From Acetobacter sp. 46_36 (GTDB taxonomy: Bacteria > Pseudomonadota > Alphaproteobacteria > RF32 > CAG-239), in NCBI GenBank assembly GCA_001917135.1, contig MNTT01000016.1, positions 135,501-199,500 of the forward strand: a stretch of DNA of 64,000 bases, written 5' to 3'. The notes below the pieces were generated by a model. It saw only the letters and a list, made by a program, of their open reading frames with translations. It ran no database searches and was not told the DNA's origin. Positions 42,452 to 51,476 of the stretch are shown here, in pieces; within the stretch, counting starts at the first letter, position 1; every line of letters starts with the position of its first letter. Made by a program: the position numbers and the translations under genes.

Positions 42452-44485
42452 ATGAAACGAGCGGCACGCAAGGTTTTATTGGCTGCGGGAGGTTTGGCCG
42501 TTCTGACGGGAGCGGCATTGTTTTCCGGGAGATTGTTGCTGATTGCCGGAAAAACCGCGCCAAAGGTTGAAAAAGCGTATTTTCAAACAGCAGAAAATAT
42601 TCCGCCTTTTTTAAAGCCTTATGCAGACATATTGGCGGAAGCGGCCAATGATACGGCAAACGGACGAACAAATGAAGCCGCGCATACAGCGGCCGGGGCG
42701 GCGGCGAGTTGCAAAAATATCCGCATATATGCCGGAAACTGGTTTTCGGACAGCGATGCCCCGGATATCAGCGACGATGCCAAGCGTTGCGCCATTCTAT
42801 GGCTTGGATCAAGACAGGGCATAATGACCGGCGGGCTGGAAAAATATTATGCCGTTTGGGCATCAACGCCCCTGTTGCGGACGTATCTGCAAAATGCGGG
42901 AATTCAGGCGGCATATATGCCGCTATTTTACCTGCCTGATGAAAAGGCGGTCGTTTCCGGATATAGCAAGGCTGATGCCGAATATAACGGAGCCGCTTCT
43001 GAGATGCTGCAGAAAAGCCATATTGCAGAAAAACACCATAGAGGCGGAATGTTTTTTGCCATCGTTGGCAATCCGCCTTTTATTGAAGATATTTTGCGAG
43101 AAAAAGCCCTGCCCTATCGCCGCTATGAGCTTGACAAACCGGAACAGGCGGCGCAGATGATGCGGGAAATGCCGCAGCAAAAGGCGATTTTTGCGGAAAA
43201 GACTGCTCTCGGTACGCAGACACTCGACATACATCCGCTGTTTTTAGCCGCAGCTGCGAGGGAAATTCCGTTAATTATGCCATGGATATGGCCCAAAGAG
43301 GATACCGTCAACCTGTTTAACGACAGGGTAAGCTTCTACCCTGACAAGTCAGGCGCGGAAAAGCTGGTCGCAGAAGTTGAACAGGCAGAGAAGAAACAAG
43401 ACATCAGGCTGCCGGTTCAAAAACGCGCGGCAAAAGCAGCGCTGCTGGCGCGGCGGGAATATTCGGCAGAAAGCGCCGGAAAGCGCGTCCGGCAGGCTCT
43501 GGCGATGCAGCCTGACCAGTATAAACGCCCCGGCAGCATTTTTCTGCCATCGGAGAAAAGCAGTATCAATATAGACATTCCGACAGCAATCGGGCATTAT
43601 ACCGCCGGAGACTATGCGCTGGCTTCCGATTTGGCGGAGGGGCTGACGCGGGGCGGCGCAAAGGTTGACCTGACGTTCTATAATTCCCTATACAAATATC
43701 CGGCGGAAACGAACATTCTCCTGCGCGGGTTTCTGCCGCCGTTTGCGGACGATCTCAGCGCCAAAACAAACATCATCTATCTTGCCTATGCCCAGTTTGG
43801 CGAAGACGGGCGGCGGGAGCTGCTTCCCACGGATGAGGCATATCTGGAGGCTGTTGCCGAGAGTGCCCGCCAGGCAGACGCTTTGGCAACGGCGTCGCAG
43901 AAACTGGCAGAGCAGCTGCGGGCAAAAGGCATTCCGGCGCATTATATTCCGCAATTTACCGATACGGCACGGTTTTATCCTGATTTTGAAGAAAGCCTGA
44001 AAAGTGATGTTTTATTTGTCGGGGCAAACACGTTTTACCGCACGGCGGTGCCTTTTCTGCAACAGCGCGGCATCGCGGTCGACGTTTACGGTCCGAAATG
44101 GCCGATTGGAACGGCAAAAGCAAACTATGCCGACAACCGGATTTTACGCAAATATTACAGCTCAGCCAAAATCGTCCTCAACGATACGCGCGAGGGAATG
44201 AAAAGATTCGGTTTTATCAGCAACCGGATTTTTGATGCGACAGCCTGCGGAACGCTGGTCATCTCCGACTATATGCCCGAGATTGAAGCGATATACGGCG
44301 ACAGCGTGCCAATGTACAAAAACGGCGATGAGCTGGCGCGGCTGGTACGCTATTACCTTGACCCGGCTCACGAGCCGGAACGGCGGGAAAAGGCGGCACG
44401 GGCAAGAGAAATCACGCTGAGGCATTTTACGGCAGAACAGGCTGCGGAGAAATTCCAAGAAATTATACATAACATTAAAAAGTAG
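42452..44485 (+). CDS. CgeB-like glycosyltransferase with membrane anchor
   Basis: A 677-residue protein with one N-terminal anchor (about 8-32). The first half (about 45-350) is a Rossmann-like region without clear motifs. The second half resembles the CgeB/Glyco_trans_1_2 group: FVGANTFYRTAVPFLQQRG, SSAKIVLNDTREG, and FISNRIFDATACGTLVISDYMPEIE followed by the Y-x-N-x-x-E/D-L segment. These enzymes decorate surface glycans or proteins. Start ATG 42452 was chosen for the GGGAAGAAG directly upstream; ATG 42431 has none. It lies 29 bases after the DUF805 gene and is likely co-transcribed. Confidence 0.75.
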   Translation: MKRAARKVLLAAGGLAVLTGAALFSGRLLLIAGKTAPKVEKAYFQTAENIPPFLKPYADILAEAANDTANGRTNEAAHTAAGAAASCKNIRIYAGNWFSDSDAPDISDDAKRCAILWLGSRQGIMTGGLEKYYAVWASTPLLRTYLQNAGIQAAYMPLFYLPDEKAVVSGYSKADAEYNGAASEMLQKSHIAEKHHRGGMFFAIVGNPPFIEDILREKALPYRRYELDKPEQAAQMMREMPQQKAIFAEKTALGTQTLDIHPLFLAAAAREIPLIMPWIWPKEDTVNLFNDRVSFYPDKSGAEKLVAEVEQAEKKQDIRLPVQKRAAKAALLARREYSAESAGKRVRQALAMQPDQYKRPGSIFLPSEKSSINIDIPTAIGHYTAGDYALASDLAEGLTRGGAKVDLTFYNSLYKYPAETNILLRGFLPPFADDLSAKTNIIYLAYAQFGEDGRRELLPTDEAYLEAVAESARQADALATASQKLAEQLRAKGIPAHYIPQFTDTARFYPDFEESLKSDVLFVGANTFYRTAVPFLQQRGIAVDVYGPKWPIGTAKANYADNRILRKYYSSAKIVLNDTREGMKRFGFISNRIFDATACGTLVISDYMPEIEAIYGDSVPMYKNGDELARLVRYYLDPAHEPERREKAARAREITLRHFTAEQAAEKFQEIIHNIKK

Positions 44486-44555
44486 TCTTTAACAAAAAAA
44501 ATCATGAGTGGGATAAAACGAACCGCGGATAAAAGGCTAAGGCTATAGAAACATA

Positions 44556-44583
44556 TTGACAAAAAAATATTGTATGGTATGAA
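44556..44583 (+). promoter_or_regulatory. Promoter of the 44640 orphan
   Basis: TTGACA (44556-44561) and an extended -10, TGGTATGAA (-10 at 44578-44583), with a 16-base spacer. The leader is about 50 bases and lacks a Shine-Dalgarno. Confidence 0.55.
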
Positions 44584-44639
44584 CTCGAGAGATATTATAG
44601 AATTATGTTCATTTTTTGTGTTATTAAAATTTTTATGCT

Positions 44640-45161
44640 ATGGATTTTCTTACATTAATCAAAGATGGCAAGCATACAGCCATTGTAAGCTACGTTAAAG
44701 GTTGCAAATGTCTGAGTATTGACGAAGAACTAGCTCTTATCAGCCGTGGCAACCATGAAGAAATTATGAGCTATATTGCCCATCACTGGTTGGAAATTGA
44801 ACCTTTTGAAGCTTTTCTGAAGCGGGGAAATTTGAATGAAGTCCGGTTTTATATTGCAAGACATGGTTTATATGCCGACAGTGCGCTTTGTGAAGCTGTT
44901 TTTCAGTTTGGCCGCAGCATTACGGCGGAGGTTGTCAGTTATATGCTGAGGGAACGTTATGCAGAGAAAACCGGGAATTATCGCGCGCCGATTAAATGGG
45001 CGGAAGTTGAATGTATGCTTATTAAAACGGAAGATCACTGTGCCCTGCGCCAGTATATCAGCCAGGTACAGCTGGAAAAGAAATCGCATGACCTGCTAAA
45101 ATTGAAGGGTTCGGCCGAAGACCTGTTGGTTTACGACCTTGTGTGGAACGGACAGCCCTAA
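44640..45161 (+). CDS. Alpha-helical repeat orphan, 173 residues
   Basis: The product consists of about five helical pairs of roughly 30 residues with the pattern ..EELALISRGNHEEIMSYIAHH.., FEAFLKRGNLNEVRFYIARHG and similar. This is an alpha-solenoid of a type I do not recognise; it may bind proteins. It begins ATGGAT without a Shine-Dalgarno behind a near-consensus promoter and ends in a terminator at 45203. The 18960 orphan has a comparable look. Confidence 0.65.
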   Translation: MDFLTLIKDGKHTAIVSYVKGCKCLSIDEELALISRGNHEEIMSYIAHHWLEIEPFEAFLKRGNLNEVRFYIARHGLYADSALCEAVFQFGRSITAEVVSYMLRERYAEKTGNYRAPIKWAEVECMLIKTEDHCALRQYISQVQLEKKSHDLLKLKGSAEDLLVYDLVWNGQP

Positions 45162-45202
45162 ACCGCAGCTCACCAACAGGCAAAAGCAATCATGACAGAA
45201 AA

Positions 45203-45238
45203 AGAGGCTTTGTTCCATAACGGAGCAGAGCCTTTTTT
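45203..45238 (+). terminator. Terminator of the 44640 orphan
   Basis: GGCTTTGTTCC and GGAGCAGAGCC form an 11-bp stem with a wobble or mismatch, then T7. Confidence 0.75.
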
Positions 45239-45312
45239 TATGCCGGATTGCGGCATTTTACAGCGGAGCTGAGAGCGGAGAAATTCCGGAAAATCATAAA
45301 CGAGGTCGGGCA

Positions 45313-47388
45313 CTAATCAGCTGCGGTTCCAGAGTTGTTTGGCTCTGAGCTGCCCGGTTCCAAAGCGGTTCGGTTCCAGAGCCGGCCGGTTTCGGGGCGG
45401 TAATAACAGACGCCGGTCGTCAGGTTGACAAAGCCGCCGTCGCGCAGCGGTATTTCCCGCCCGTCCAGCTTTACCTGTCCCAAAGAAAACTCTATCCGCC
45501 CTTTATAGATGCAGCTTTGTTTATTGCAGACAACCGGGTCGCCGGCGGGAACGGCGTATTTGCCTTTGGTTTTGGTGCCGGTCCACATTTTTTCCAGAAA
45601 TTTGTTTTTATGATAACGGGAGGCGACCAGTTTTCCGGCAGGGTTTTTGTAGGCATACGTCGTGCCTTTGGCGTCGAAGACAAAATCCGGGCGCGGGCTG
45701 AAACAGATGCTGACAACGCCGGCGACTATCCCGGCAATCCCCCAGAAACGCCATTTTGCCTGCCAGATACAGAGCCAGAGCAAGCCGAACGTCAGCAACA
45801 ATATGCCCCAGTCCGGCAGGGTTCCGACGCCCTCGCCCGCCTTGGCGCCGGGCAGCGCCGCTACCCATGCGGTGATTTGGTTGATTACATCGATGCCAGC
45901 GGCAAACGGCCTGACAGCATAAGCGCCAAGCCCGAACGGCAGGCTTATCAGAAACAACAACAGCGCAGGCATAACCCAGAAACCGATGACCGGCCCCGCC
46001 AGCAGGTTGCCGAGGCTGGTATAGACCGAAATCTGGCTGAAATAATAGACGCCGTACGGCAGCGTCATCAGGCTGGCAACCAAATCCGATACCAAAAGCC
46101 CGGCCATATAGGCAACGAACTTTCCGAACAGGCTGCGGCTGTCCAGCCAGCGGTGCAGCCGGGCGGCGTTCTTTTCATAAAAAGCAACCAGGCCGAGCAC
46201 GGCGGCAAAAGACATCAGAAACCCGGGCGACACAACCGCTTCGGGCGTTATGGCGACGACGACCAGCATCGCAAACGCCCACAGGCGCAGCGAGACGGTA
46301 CGGCGGTTAAACAAAACGGCAACCAAAACCAGCGTCGTCATCACGAACGCGCGGATGCAGGAAACACTCTGCCCGGAAATAAGAAAATACGCAAACGTAA
46401 AGAAAACGGATACGACGGCGGCGGGTTTGCGCAAATCGTACCGCCCTTCGCCCAACGGAAACAGGGTTGCACGTATCAGGAAAAAGACCAAGAGCGCAAT
46501 AATGCTCATGTGCATTCCGGAAATAGAAAGGAAATGCGCCAGACCCGAGGTGCGGTAATCGTTATTCAGTTGTTCGGAAATCGTGCTGCGGTCGCCGATG
46601 GTCAGCGCTTTGGCGATGGCGCCGGCGTCTTTGGGAGTGTTGGCGTCAATCAGCTCCTTGATGTACGTCCGAATACGGGTTATCGTATCCGCTGCCGGGT
46701 TTGCCGCCACGGCGGGGCATTCTACCTGAAATACGGGGCCGACAGTATAGCCGACAGCGCTCAAGCCTTTATAGAAGTTAGCTCGGTCAAACTTATAGTT
46801 GCTCAGCGGGTTGGGCGTAAATCCCTGCGGCAGCTTGGCGACAAGCTCAACGCAGACGCCGGGTTTCAGCCATGGTTCGGAAAAATTCAGGCTGATGCGG
46901 AAATCGCCTTTCAAGTCCCGCTCGAAATTATTGACATCGGACAACAACAGCCGCGGGCGATTGTTGGAATTATAATCCATATCCTTAACCCGGCCACGCA
47001 AATAGCTGATTTCAGGCAAGTCATGTTCCAAATTGCGGGCACGGTACATCGCATCGGCCTTGGCCATGCTCAGCCCGAGCAAAAATACCGCGGCATACGT
47101 CAGGAGCTTGAACTGCCCGTCCCGGCGGCGCGTCAGCCACAACAACAGCAGCACGGCTTCAAGATAGCCGACAATCACCCAGGCCGACAGTTCCAGCGGC
47201 AATGCAAAGTAAAACGCCGCGCCGGATGCAAAAGCTACAGCATACCAGATTATCAGGCTTTCCGCCTCGTTTTGATAATTTTCGGCCGCATACAGCTTCA
47301 ACCGCAGCCATTGTTTGCGGAGCCACCACCTCACCGGATTATGCCTCCGGTGTCCGAGGTGCCGGGGCGGACAGCCTTTCGGGAGCAA
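45313..47388 (-). CDS. comEC: ComEC/Rec2-type membrane protein without metallo-beta-lactamase domain
   Basis: A 691-residue inner-membrane protein. The N-terminal part (about 40-230) matches the DUF4131/OB region, and the middle (about 250-520) the competence domain, with GLAHFLSISGMHMSII and SGQSVSCIRAFVM. In transformable bacteria ComEC moves single-stranded DNA through the inner membrane. The usual C-terminal metallo-beta-lactamase domain with HxHxDH is absent; instead there are about 130 residues with Cys pairs (VVCNKQSCIYKG). Start is uncertain: ATG 47388 overlaps lpxB by 50 bases, and later starts are possible. Gene order lpxI-lpxB-comEC suggests co-transcription. Confidence 0.82.
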   Translation of the reverse strand: MLPKGCPPRHLGHRRHNPVRWWLRKQWLRLKLYAAENYQNEAESLIIWYAVAFASGAAFYFALPLELSAWVIVGYLEAVLLLLWLTRRRDGQFKLLTYAAVFLLGLSMAKADAMYRARNLEHDLPEISYLRGRVKDMDYNSNNRPRLLLSDVNNFERDLKGDFRISLNFSEPWLKPGVCVELVAKLPQGFTPNPLSNYKFDRANFYKGLSAVGYTVGPVFQVECPAVAANPAADTITRIRTYIKELIDANTPKDAGAIAKALTIGDRSTISEQLNNDYRTSGLAHFLSISGMHMSIIALLVFFLIRATLFPLGEGRYDLRKPAAVVSVFFTFAYFLISGQSVSCIRAFVMTTLVLVAVLFNRRTVSLRLWAFAMLVVVAITPEAVVSPGFLMSFAAVLGLVAFYEKNAARLHRWLDSRSLFGKFVAYMAGLLVSDLVASLMTLPYGVYYFSQISVYTSLGNLLAGPVIGFWVMPALLLFLISLPFGLGAYAVRPFAAGIDVINQITAWVAALPGAKAGEGVGTLPDWGILLLTFGLLWLCIWQAKWRFWGIAGIVAGVVSICFSPRPDFVFDAKGTTYAYKNPAGKLVASRYHKNKFLEKMWTGTKTKGKYAVPAGDPVVCNKQSCIYKGRIEFSLGQVKLDGREIPLRDGGFVNLTTGVCYYRPETGRLWNRTALEPGSSEPNNSGTAAD

Positions 47389-48676
47389 CGCGGGCGGCGG
47401 GTTCAGGGATTTTATGCGGTGCCGCGGAGGTATCCGAACCGGCGGAAATTGGCGTGGTGGAAGCGTCCGAACCGGCGGAAATTGGCGTGATGGAAGCGTC
47501 TAGGGCAGCAGATGAGGCGTTGGCACCATTTATCTCCCGCAGCACGATTTCCGCAGCACGGCGGCTCGGGTTTATTTTGCCCGCGCCCATCAGGCGGCGC
47601 AGCTCTTCCATTTTATTTTGAAATTGGGTACGCGGGGCTGCATTTTCCGTATCCAAAAATTTCGCCACCTCGCCCGCCACGTTTTCAGGCGTGCATGCTT
47701 CCTGCAGAAGCTCAGGCACAGTACTATCGTTCATCAGGATATTGGGCAGGTTGACGGAACGGATTTTCAGCAGGTGGCGCGCCAGCCACGCCGTCAGCGG
47801 CGCAACCTTATAAGCGATGATATGCGGGATTTTCATTATCGCCAGTTCCAGAGACACGGTTCCAGACGCCGCCATTGCCGCTGAGGCGGCTGCCCTCGCC
47901 CCGTTGCGTTCCTCTCTGCCAGCGACAATCATCACATCATCGGCGCCGTTTTCCGCCACCATACGGCGCACCTGCTGCTCTACGGTCTTGACTGTGGGCA
48001 GGACAAACTGCAAGTCGGCGTATTTTTGCCGCAGCAGCGCGGCGGCTTCCAGGAACACCGGCAACAGGCGGCTGACCTCGTTATGGCGCGAACCGGGCAA
48101 AATCAGGACAATCCGCTTATCAGGTGAAATACCCGACTTGCGGCAAAATTCTTCCGCCGCCGTTTCCGGCACCGTATTTTCGATTACCGGATGCCCGACA
48201 AAATCCGACGGCAGATGATGGGGGATAAAATATGCCGGTTCGTTCGGAAACAGTGTCAGCAGGCGGTCTACATACTTATACATCGTTTTGGCCCGTCCCT
48301 TTTTCCACGCCCAGACCTGCGGCGCGACATAATGCATCTGCGGCACTTTAATCTTTTGGCGGCGCAGGGCTTTATGCACGCGGGAGGAAAAGCTCCAGCT
48401 GTCTATGGTAACGACAATGTCCGGCTTTTGGGCGGCGATGTCAGCGACGGTTTCGCGAATGCGGCGCAGAACTTTCGGAATGCTCGGAATAACCTCCGCC
48501 AGCCCCATAACCGCCAGGTCGCTGATGTCAAACAGGGATTTAAGTCCCTCCTCTTTCATATTTTCGCCGCCGACGCCGGCAAATTCCGCCTCCGGCGCAA
48601 GTTCTTTCAACGCGTGCATTAAACGGGCGCCGAGCATATCTCCCGACGGTTCCCCGGCTATCAGATATATTTTCAT
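47339..48676 (-). CDS. lpxB: Lipid-A-disaccharide synthase
   Basis: LpxB joins UDP-diacylglucosamine and lipid X into the lipid A disaccharide at the inner membrane. Motifs are clear: IAGEPSGDMLGARLM at the start, MHYVAPQVWAWKKGRAK, and ILPGSRHNEVSRLLPV. The enzyme core ends at about residue 385; the last 60 residues are an Ala/Ser/Pro-rich tail with tandem repeats (33-bp units at 47433-47498) that overlap the comEC start. Its ATG overlaps the lpxI stop (ATGA), showing coupling. Confidence 0.95.
   Translation of the reverse strand: MKIYLIAGEPSGDMLGARLMHALKELAPEAEFAGVGGENMKEEGLKSLFDISDLAVMGLAEVIPSIPKVLRRIRETVADIAAQKPDIVVTIDSWSFSSRVHKALRRQKIKVPQMHYVAPQVWAWKKGRAKTMYKYVDRLLTLFPNEPAYFIPHHLPSDFVGHPVIENTVPETAAEEFCRKSGISPDKRIVLILPGSRHNEVSRLLPVFLEAAALLRQKYADLQFVLPTVKTVEQQVRRMVAENGADDVMIVAGREERNGARAAASAAMAASGTVSLELAIMKIPHIIAYKVAPLTAWLARHLLKIRSVNLPNILMNDSTVPELLQEACTPENVAGEVAKFLDTENAAPRTQFQNKMEELRRLMGAGKINPSRRAAEIVLREINGANASSAALDASITPISAGSDASTTPISAGSDTSAAPHKIPEPAARVAPERLSAPAPRTPEA
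47433..47498. repeat. Two tandem 33-bp units in the lpxB 3' end
   Basis: TCCGAACCGGCGGAAATTGG and the next 13 bases occur twice in a row with one difference, followed by a partial copy. They encode an 11-residue repeat (ISAGSDASTTP-type) in the LpxB tail. Confidence 0.8.
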
Positions 48677-49551
48677 GCTTCATACTCCGACGGAATTATG
48701 CCTTTGATGAACAGGCCATACTCGTTTGCCAGCCTTATCACTTCCGGCTCATTGACTATCAGGGTGTTACCGGCGTGGACGGCTATCCCTTTCAGGCCGC
48801 TTTTATGCGCGTTTTCCACCGTGCGCGTGCCGATGGTCGGCAGGTCGATGCGCATATCCTGCTGAGGCTTGCGCAGTTTTACAAGTATCGGGGCCTTTCC
48901 TTTGCGCACATAATCGGCGCACCTTTTAATCAGCCTGTCGGTTCCCTCTATTCCCTCAGCGCCTAAAACCAGCCCCTGCTGGACAATAACCGACTGGCCG
49001 ACATCAAGCTTGCCCAAAGCGGAAGCTACTTCTACGCCGCGGCGAATATCTTCTTCATCGGCTTTATCAGGCTTCTTTTTGGTCAGCACGCCTTCGTGCG
49101 CCAGCAAATCCGGAACAACTTCCTGAATGCCGACGACTTTCATCCCGTCGGCCTCGATTTCTTTTACCAAGGCACGGAGAATACCGTCATCGCCCAAAGC
49201 TTTGGCGCCGAGTTTGGCAAAAAACGCCGCGGTGCGCAAATCCGGCACCAGTTCGGAAAACGTCGGCCGTTTAATGGTGCCTATCAGAACGATTTCCTTA
49301 ACGCCCTCTTCCTTAAAGCGTTTAAATCCGGTGCCGGCCTGCCCTATCCGTATCCATTCGTGCGCCACGTCTTTAGTAAAAATCTTTTCATCGGCATTGG
49401 CATGAATAGCCAGAGCATAATACGGGCGATTGTGCGCACGGCACCAGTCTATCAGCCGCTTGGGCAACTCGCCGCCGCCGGCAACGATGCCCAGTTTGCG
49501 GTCGGGATTGCGGGTAATATCCTTTTCTTCCGCGGATACGGTTTCCTGCAT
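48673..49551 (-). CDS. lpxI: UDP-2,3-diacylglucosamine pyrophosphatase LpxI
   Basis: LpxI (DUF1009) cleaves UDP-2,3-diacylglucosamine to lipid X and UMP, replacing LpxH in Alphaproteobacteria. The 292-residue protein has LGIVAGGGELPKRL near the N-terminus, GTIKRPTFSELVPD, GDDGILRALV, and the C-terminal GIAVHAGNTLIVNEPEVI. ATG 49551 follows AAGGAAA at a good distance; two further in-frame starts lie upstream. It is directly coupled to lpxB, which uses the product. Confidence 0.94.
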   Translation of the reverse strand: MQETVSAEEKDITRNPDRKLGIVAGGGELPKRLIDWCRAHNRPYYALAIHANADEKIFTKDVAHEWIRIGQAGTGFKRFKEEGVKEIVLIGTIKRPTFSELVPDLRTAAFFAKLGAKALGDDGILRALVKEIEADGMKVVGIQEVVPDLLAHEGVLTKKKPDKADEEDIRRGVEVASALGKLDVGQSVIVQQGLVLGAEGIEGTDRLIKRCADYVRKGKAPILVKLRKPQQDMRIDLPTIGTRTVENAHKSGLKGIAVHAGNTLIVNEPEVIRLANEYGLFIKGIIPSEYEA

Positions 49552-49636
49552 AGTCATTTTCCTTATCAAGGTTTGGCAAATTTATGCTTTCGTTATACCA
49601 TCGGGCAAAAAAATTGCAAAATATTAAAAATTATTA

Positions 49637-49664
49637 TTGACAACTATTTTTTTTAGGGTTATAT
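49637..49664 (+). promoter_or_regulatory. Promoter of initiator tRNA
   Basis: A perfect TTGACA (49637-49642) and TTATAT (49659-49664) with a 16-base spacer, about 33 bases before the tRNA. Confidence 0.6.
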
Positions 49665-49696
49665 GTCTGTTTGTTGTTCAGGCAGCGTTCATATAT

Positions 49697-49773
<77 letters not shown>

Positions 49774-49778
49774 TTTAG

Positions 49779-49809
49779 AAAAGAGGAAGTTTATACTTCC
49801 TCTTTTTTT
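49779..49809 (+). terminator. Terminator of initiator tRNA
   Basis: AAAGAGGAAGT and ACTTCCTCTTT form an 11-bp stem around TTAT, followed by a T run. Confidence 0.85.
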
Positions 49810-49940
49810 GTATCTGCGGTATTTTGCAAAATTAAAGAAGCTACGGGATTCATTTTTTATTTTGACAGTGCGCCGGAACTACAAATCCGGTTAGTTAATT
49901 ATATCCGGAATTTCAGTTAATTATATTTTACGGTATGGCA

Positions 49941-51473
49941 TCAGGCTACTTTTGCTTTTTCGTCCGCAGCAGGAAGATACCCTTTGCCCTCAGCGGCAAT
50001 ACGCGCTGCATCCGGATATTCCAAAGTTTCCATCCGCCTCAAAAAGGCGGACAGCCAGACTGAGTCCAAAGTCGTGTCATAAGGCCGGGAAAGGCGAAAA
50101 TACGTTGCAGTATAAAAACGCCACCAGCGGACGGCAAACTCCATACTGTCCCGCAGAAGACCGACAGCTGGCGAATTTGCTTCCGCACCGGATTCCGAAA
50201 GCGCAGACGCAATGGGACGGAAAATCCCGTTACAAACCTTGTCAAAATAATGATGCGGAACGAGCGTCAGCTGCCAACAGTCGGCGGCCCGGCTTTCCCT
50301 GTCATATACCTCCGGCGGCAGGGGCTGCTTATAAAGAGGAGTGGCAAAACCTTCCGGCGTTTTTTCCACGGGGTAAAGCGAGGCGCCGTTCCGGCGGTAA
50401 GCTTCCATATCCGGCGGACAGGCAAGCGACCGTACGACTTCCTGCATGGTTTCCAGTTCCTGCAGCAGATGTTTCCGGTCGGGATGCAAAATATCCAAAA
50501 GAGGATTCAGACAATCGCGTTTCAAATGATACAGCTTTTCGGAAAACGATTGCAGGAGAAAATACTTGTTCAGCTGATAATTAAAAGAGATGCCGAAATA
50601 TGGAATAACACAACATCCGCGGCAGGTTTCCAATGTGCCGGACGAAAGGGCACTGCGGCGAAAAGCGGCACTGTCCAAAGCTGCGTTCAAATCTTTGTTC
50701 CAGGCGACGTTTTCGCTTACGGCGTGATAGCACGGCAGCACCAGGCTGCCGTCGGGCGCAAAAGTCAGCGTATGGCGGTTGGCCGAACAAGGCGGCAGCT
50801 GCGACGGAGAAGAAGTTCGGAAAAATTCCATAAAATGCAGCAAAACAACCGTGTACGCATCAAAAATCCGGTTGACTATATCGGAAATATATGCCGAAAT
50901 ACGGTAAGTTCCGCCCTTGTCCATATAGGGAAACATCGGGCTCAGGTAAATCAGGGCATGATGCCGCTGCGCATAAGATATCATATTGTCAAGCTCATTT
51001 ATATTGCCATCGGTAACGACAGTCATTATTTTCGGCGCCCGCACGGAAGCAATTTCGGCAACCGTTTTTTTGACATTTTCACAGGCATCTATACCGCGTA
51101 TCTGCCTGTATGCAGCACTATTGAGCGTATCCAGCGACGTATTGAACTTATCGGCGGCGAATGCCACTTCAAGCATTTTGCGTTTAGAGGCAGAGGCAAT
51201 GCAGTTTGAGGTTACCTCGGTTTTTATGCCCAGCTTTTTGGCATATTCAATGACTTCTGCCAAATGCGGATACAGCGTTGGCTCGCCGCCGGTAAAATCT
51301 ATGTAGCGGACGCCGTGTTCCCGGCATTGTTTCACCAAGAGGCAGGCATCTTCCGCGGACAGCTCGGGCACGTTTTTGAAGGCGGGATTCTGCCAGACGT
51401 TGCAATAGCTGCAGCGCGAATTGCAGCGATAAGTAACATAAAAACGCGCACAATAGAAATTCTGACCGTTCAT
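49941..51473 (-). CDS. Radical SAM protein, last gene of the glycan-like operon
   Basis: A 510-residue protein with a radical SAM core (about 8-220): C17-x3-C21-x2-C24 for the 4Fe-4S cluster, DFTGGEPTLYP for SAM, and later strands of the barrel. A second Cys group (PCYHAVSE near 250 and TCRGCC near 290) may hold an auxiliary cluster, as in SPASM/twitch proteins. The last 200 residues are helical with no recognised fold. Such enzymes modify peptides or sugars by radical chemistry. It begins 3 bases after the aminotransferase stop, so it is tightly coupled. Substrate unknown. Confidence 0.8.
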   Translation of the reverse strand: MNGQNFYCARFYVTYRCNSRCSYCNVWQNPAFKNVPELSAEDACLLVKQCREHGVRYIDFTGGEPTLYPHLAEVIEYAKKLGIKTEVTSNCIASASKRKMLEVAFAADKFNTSLDTLNSAAYRQIRGIDACENVKKTVAEIASVRAPKIMTVVTDGNINELDNMISYAQRHHALIYLSPMFPYMDKGGTYRISAYISDIVNRIFDAYTVVLLHFMEFFRTSSPSQLPPCSANRHTLTFAPDGSLVLPCYHAVSENVAWNKDLNAALDSAAFRRSALSSGTLETCRGCCVIPYFGISFNYQLNKYFLLQSFSEKLYHLKRDCLNPLLDILHPDRKHLLQELETMQEVVRSLACPPDMEAYRRNGASLYPVEKTPEGFATPLYKQPLPPEVYDRESRAADCWQLTLVPHHYFDKVCNGIFRPIASALSESGAEANSPAVGLLRDSMEFAVRWWRFYTATYFRLSRPYDTTLDSVWLSAFLRRMETLEYPDAARIAAEGKGYLPAADEKAKVA

Positions 51474-51476
51474 CTT

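Noticed and set aside
45517..47490. 657-codon plus-strand frame opposite comEC
   Set aside because: The encoded sequence is rich in Gln/Arg/Asn and low complexity, a typical antisense shadow of a hydrophobic protein; comEC motifs are clear on the other strand.
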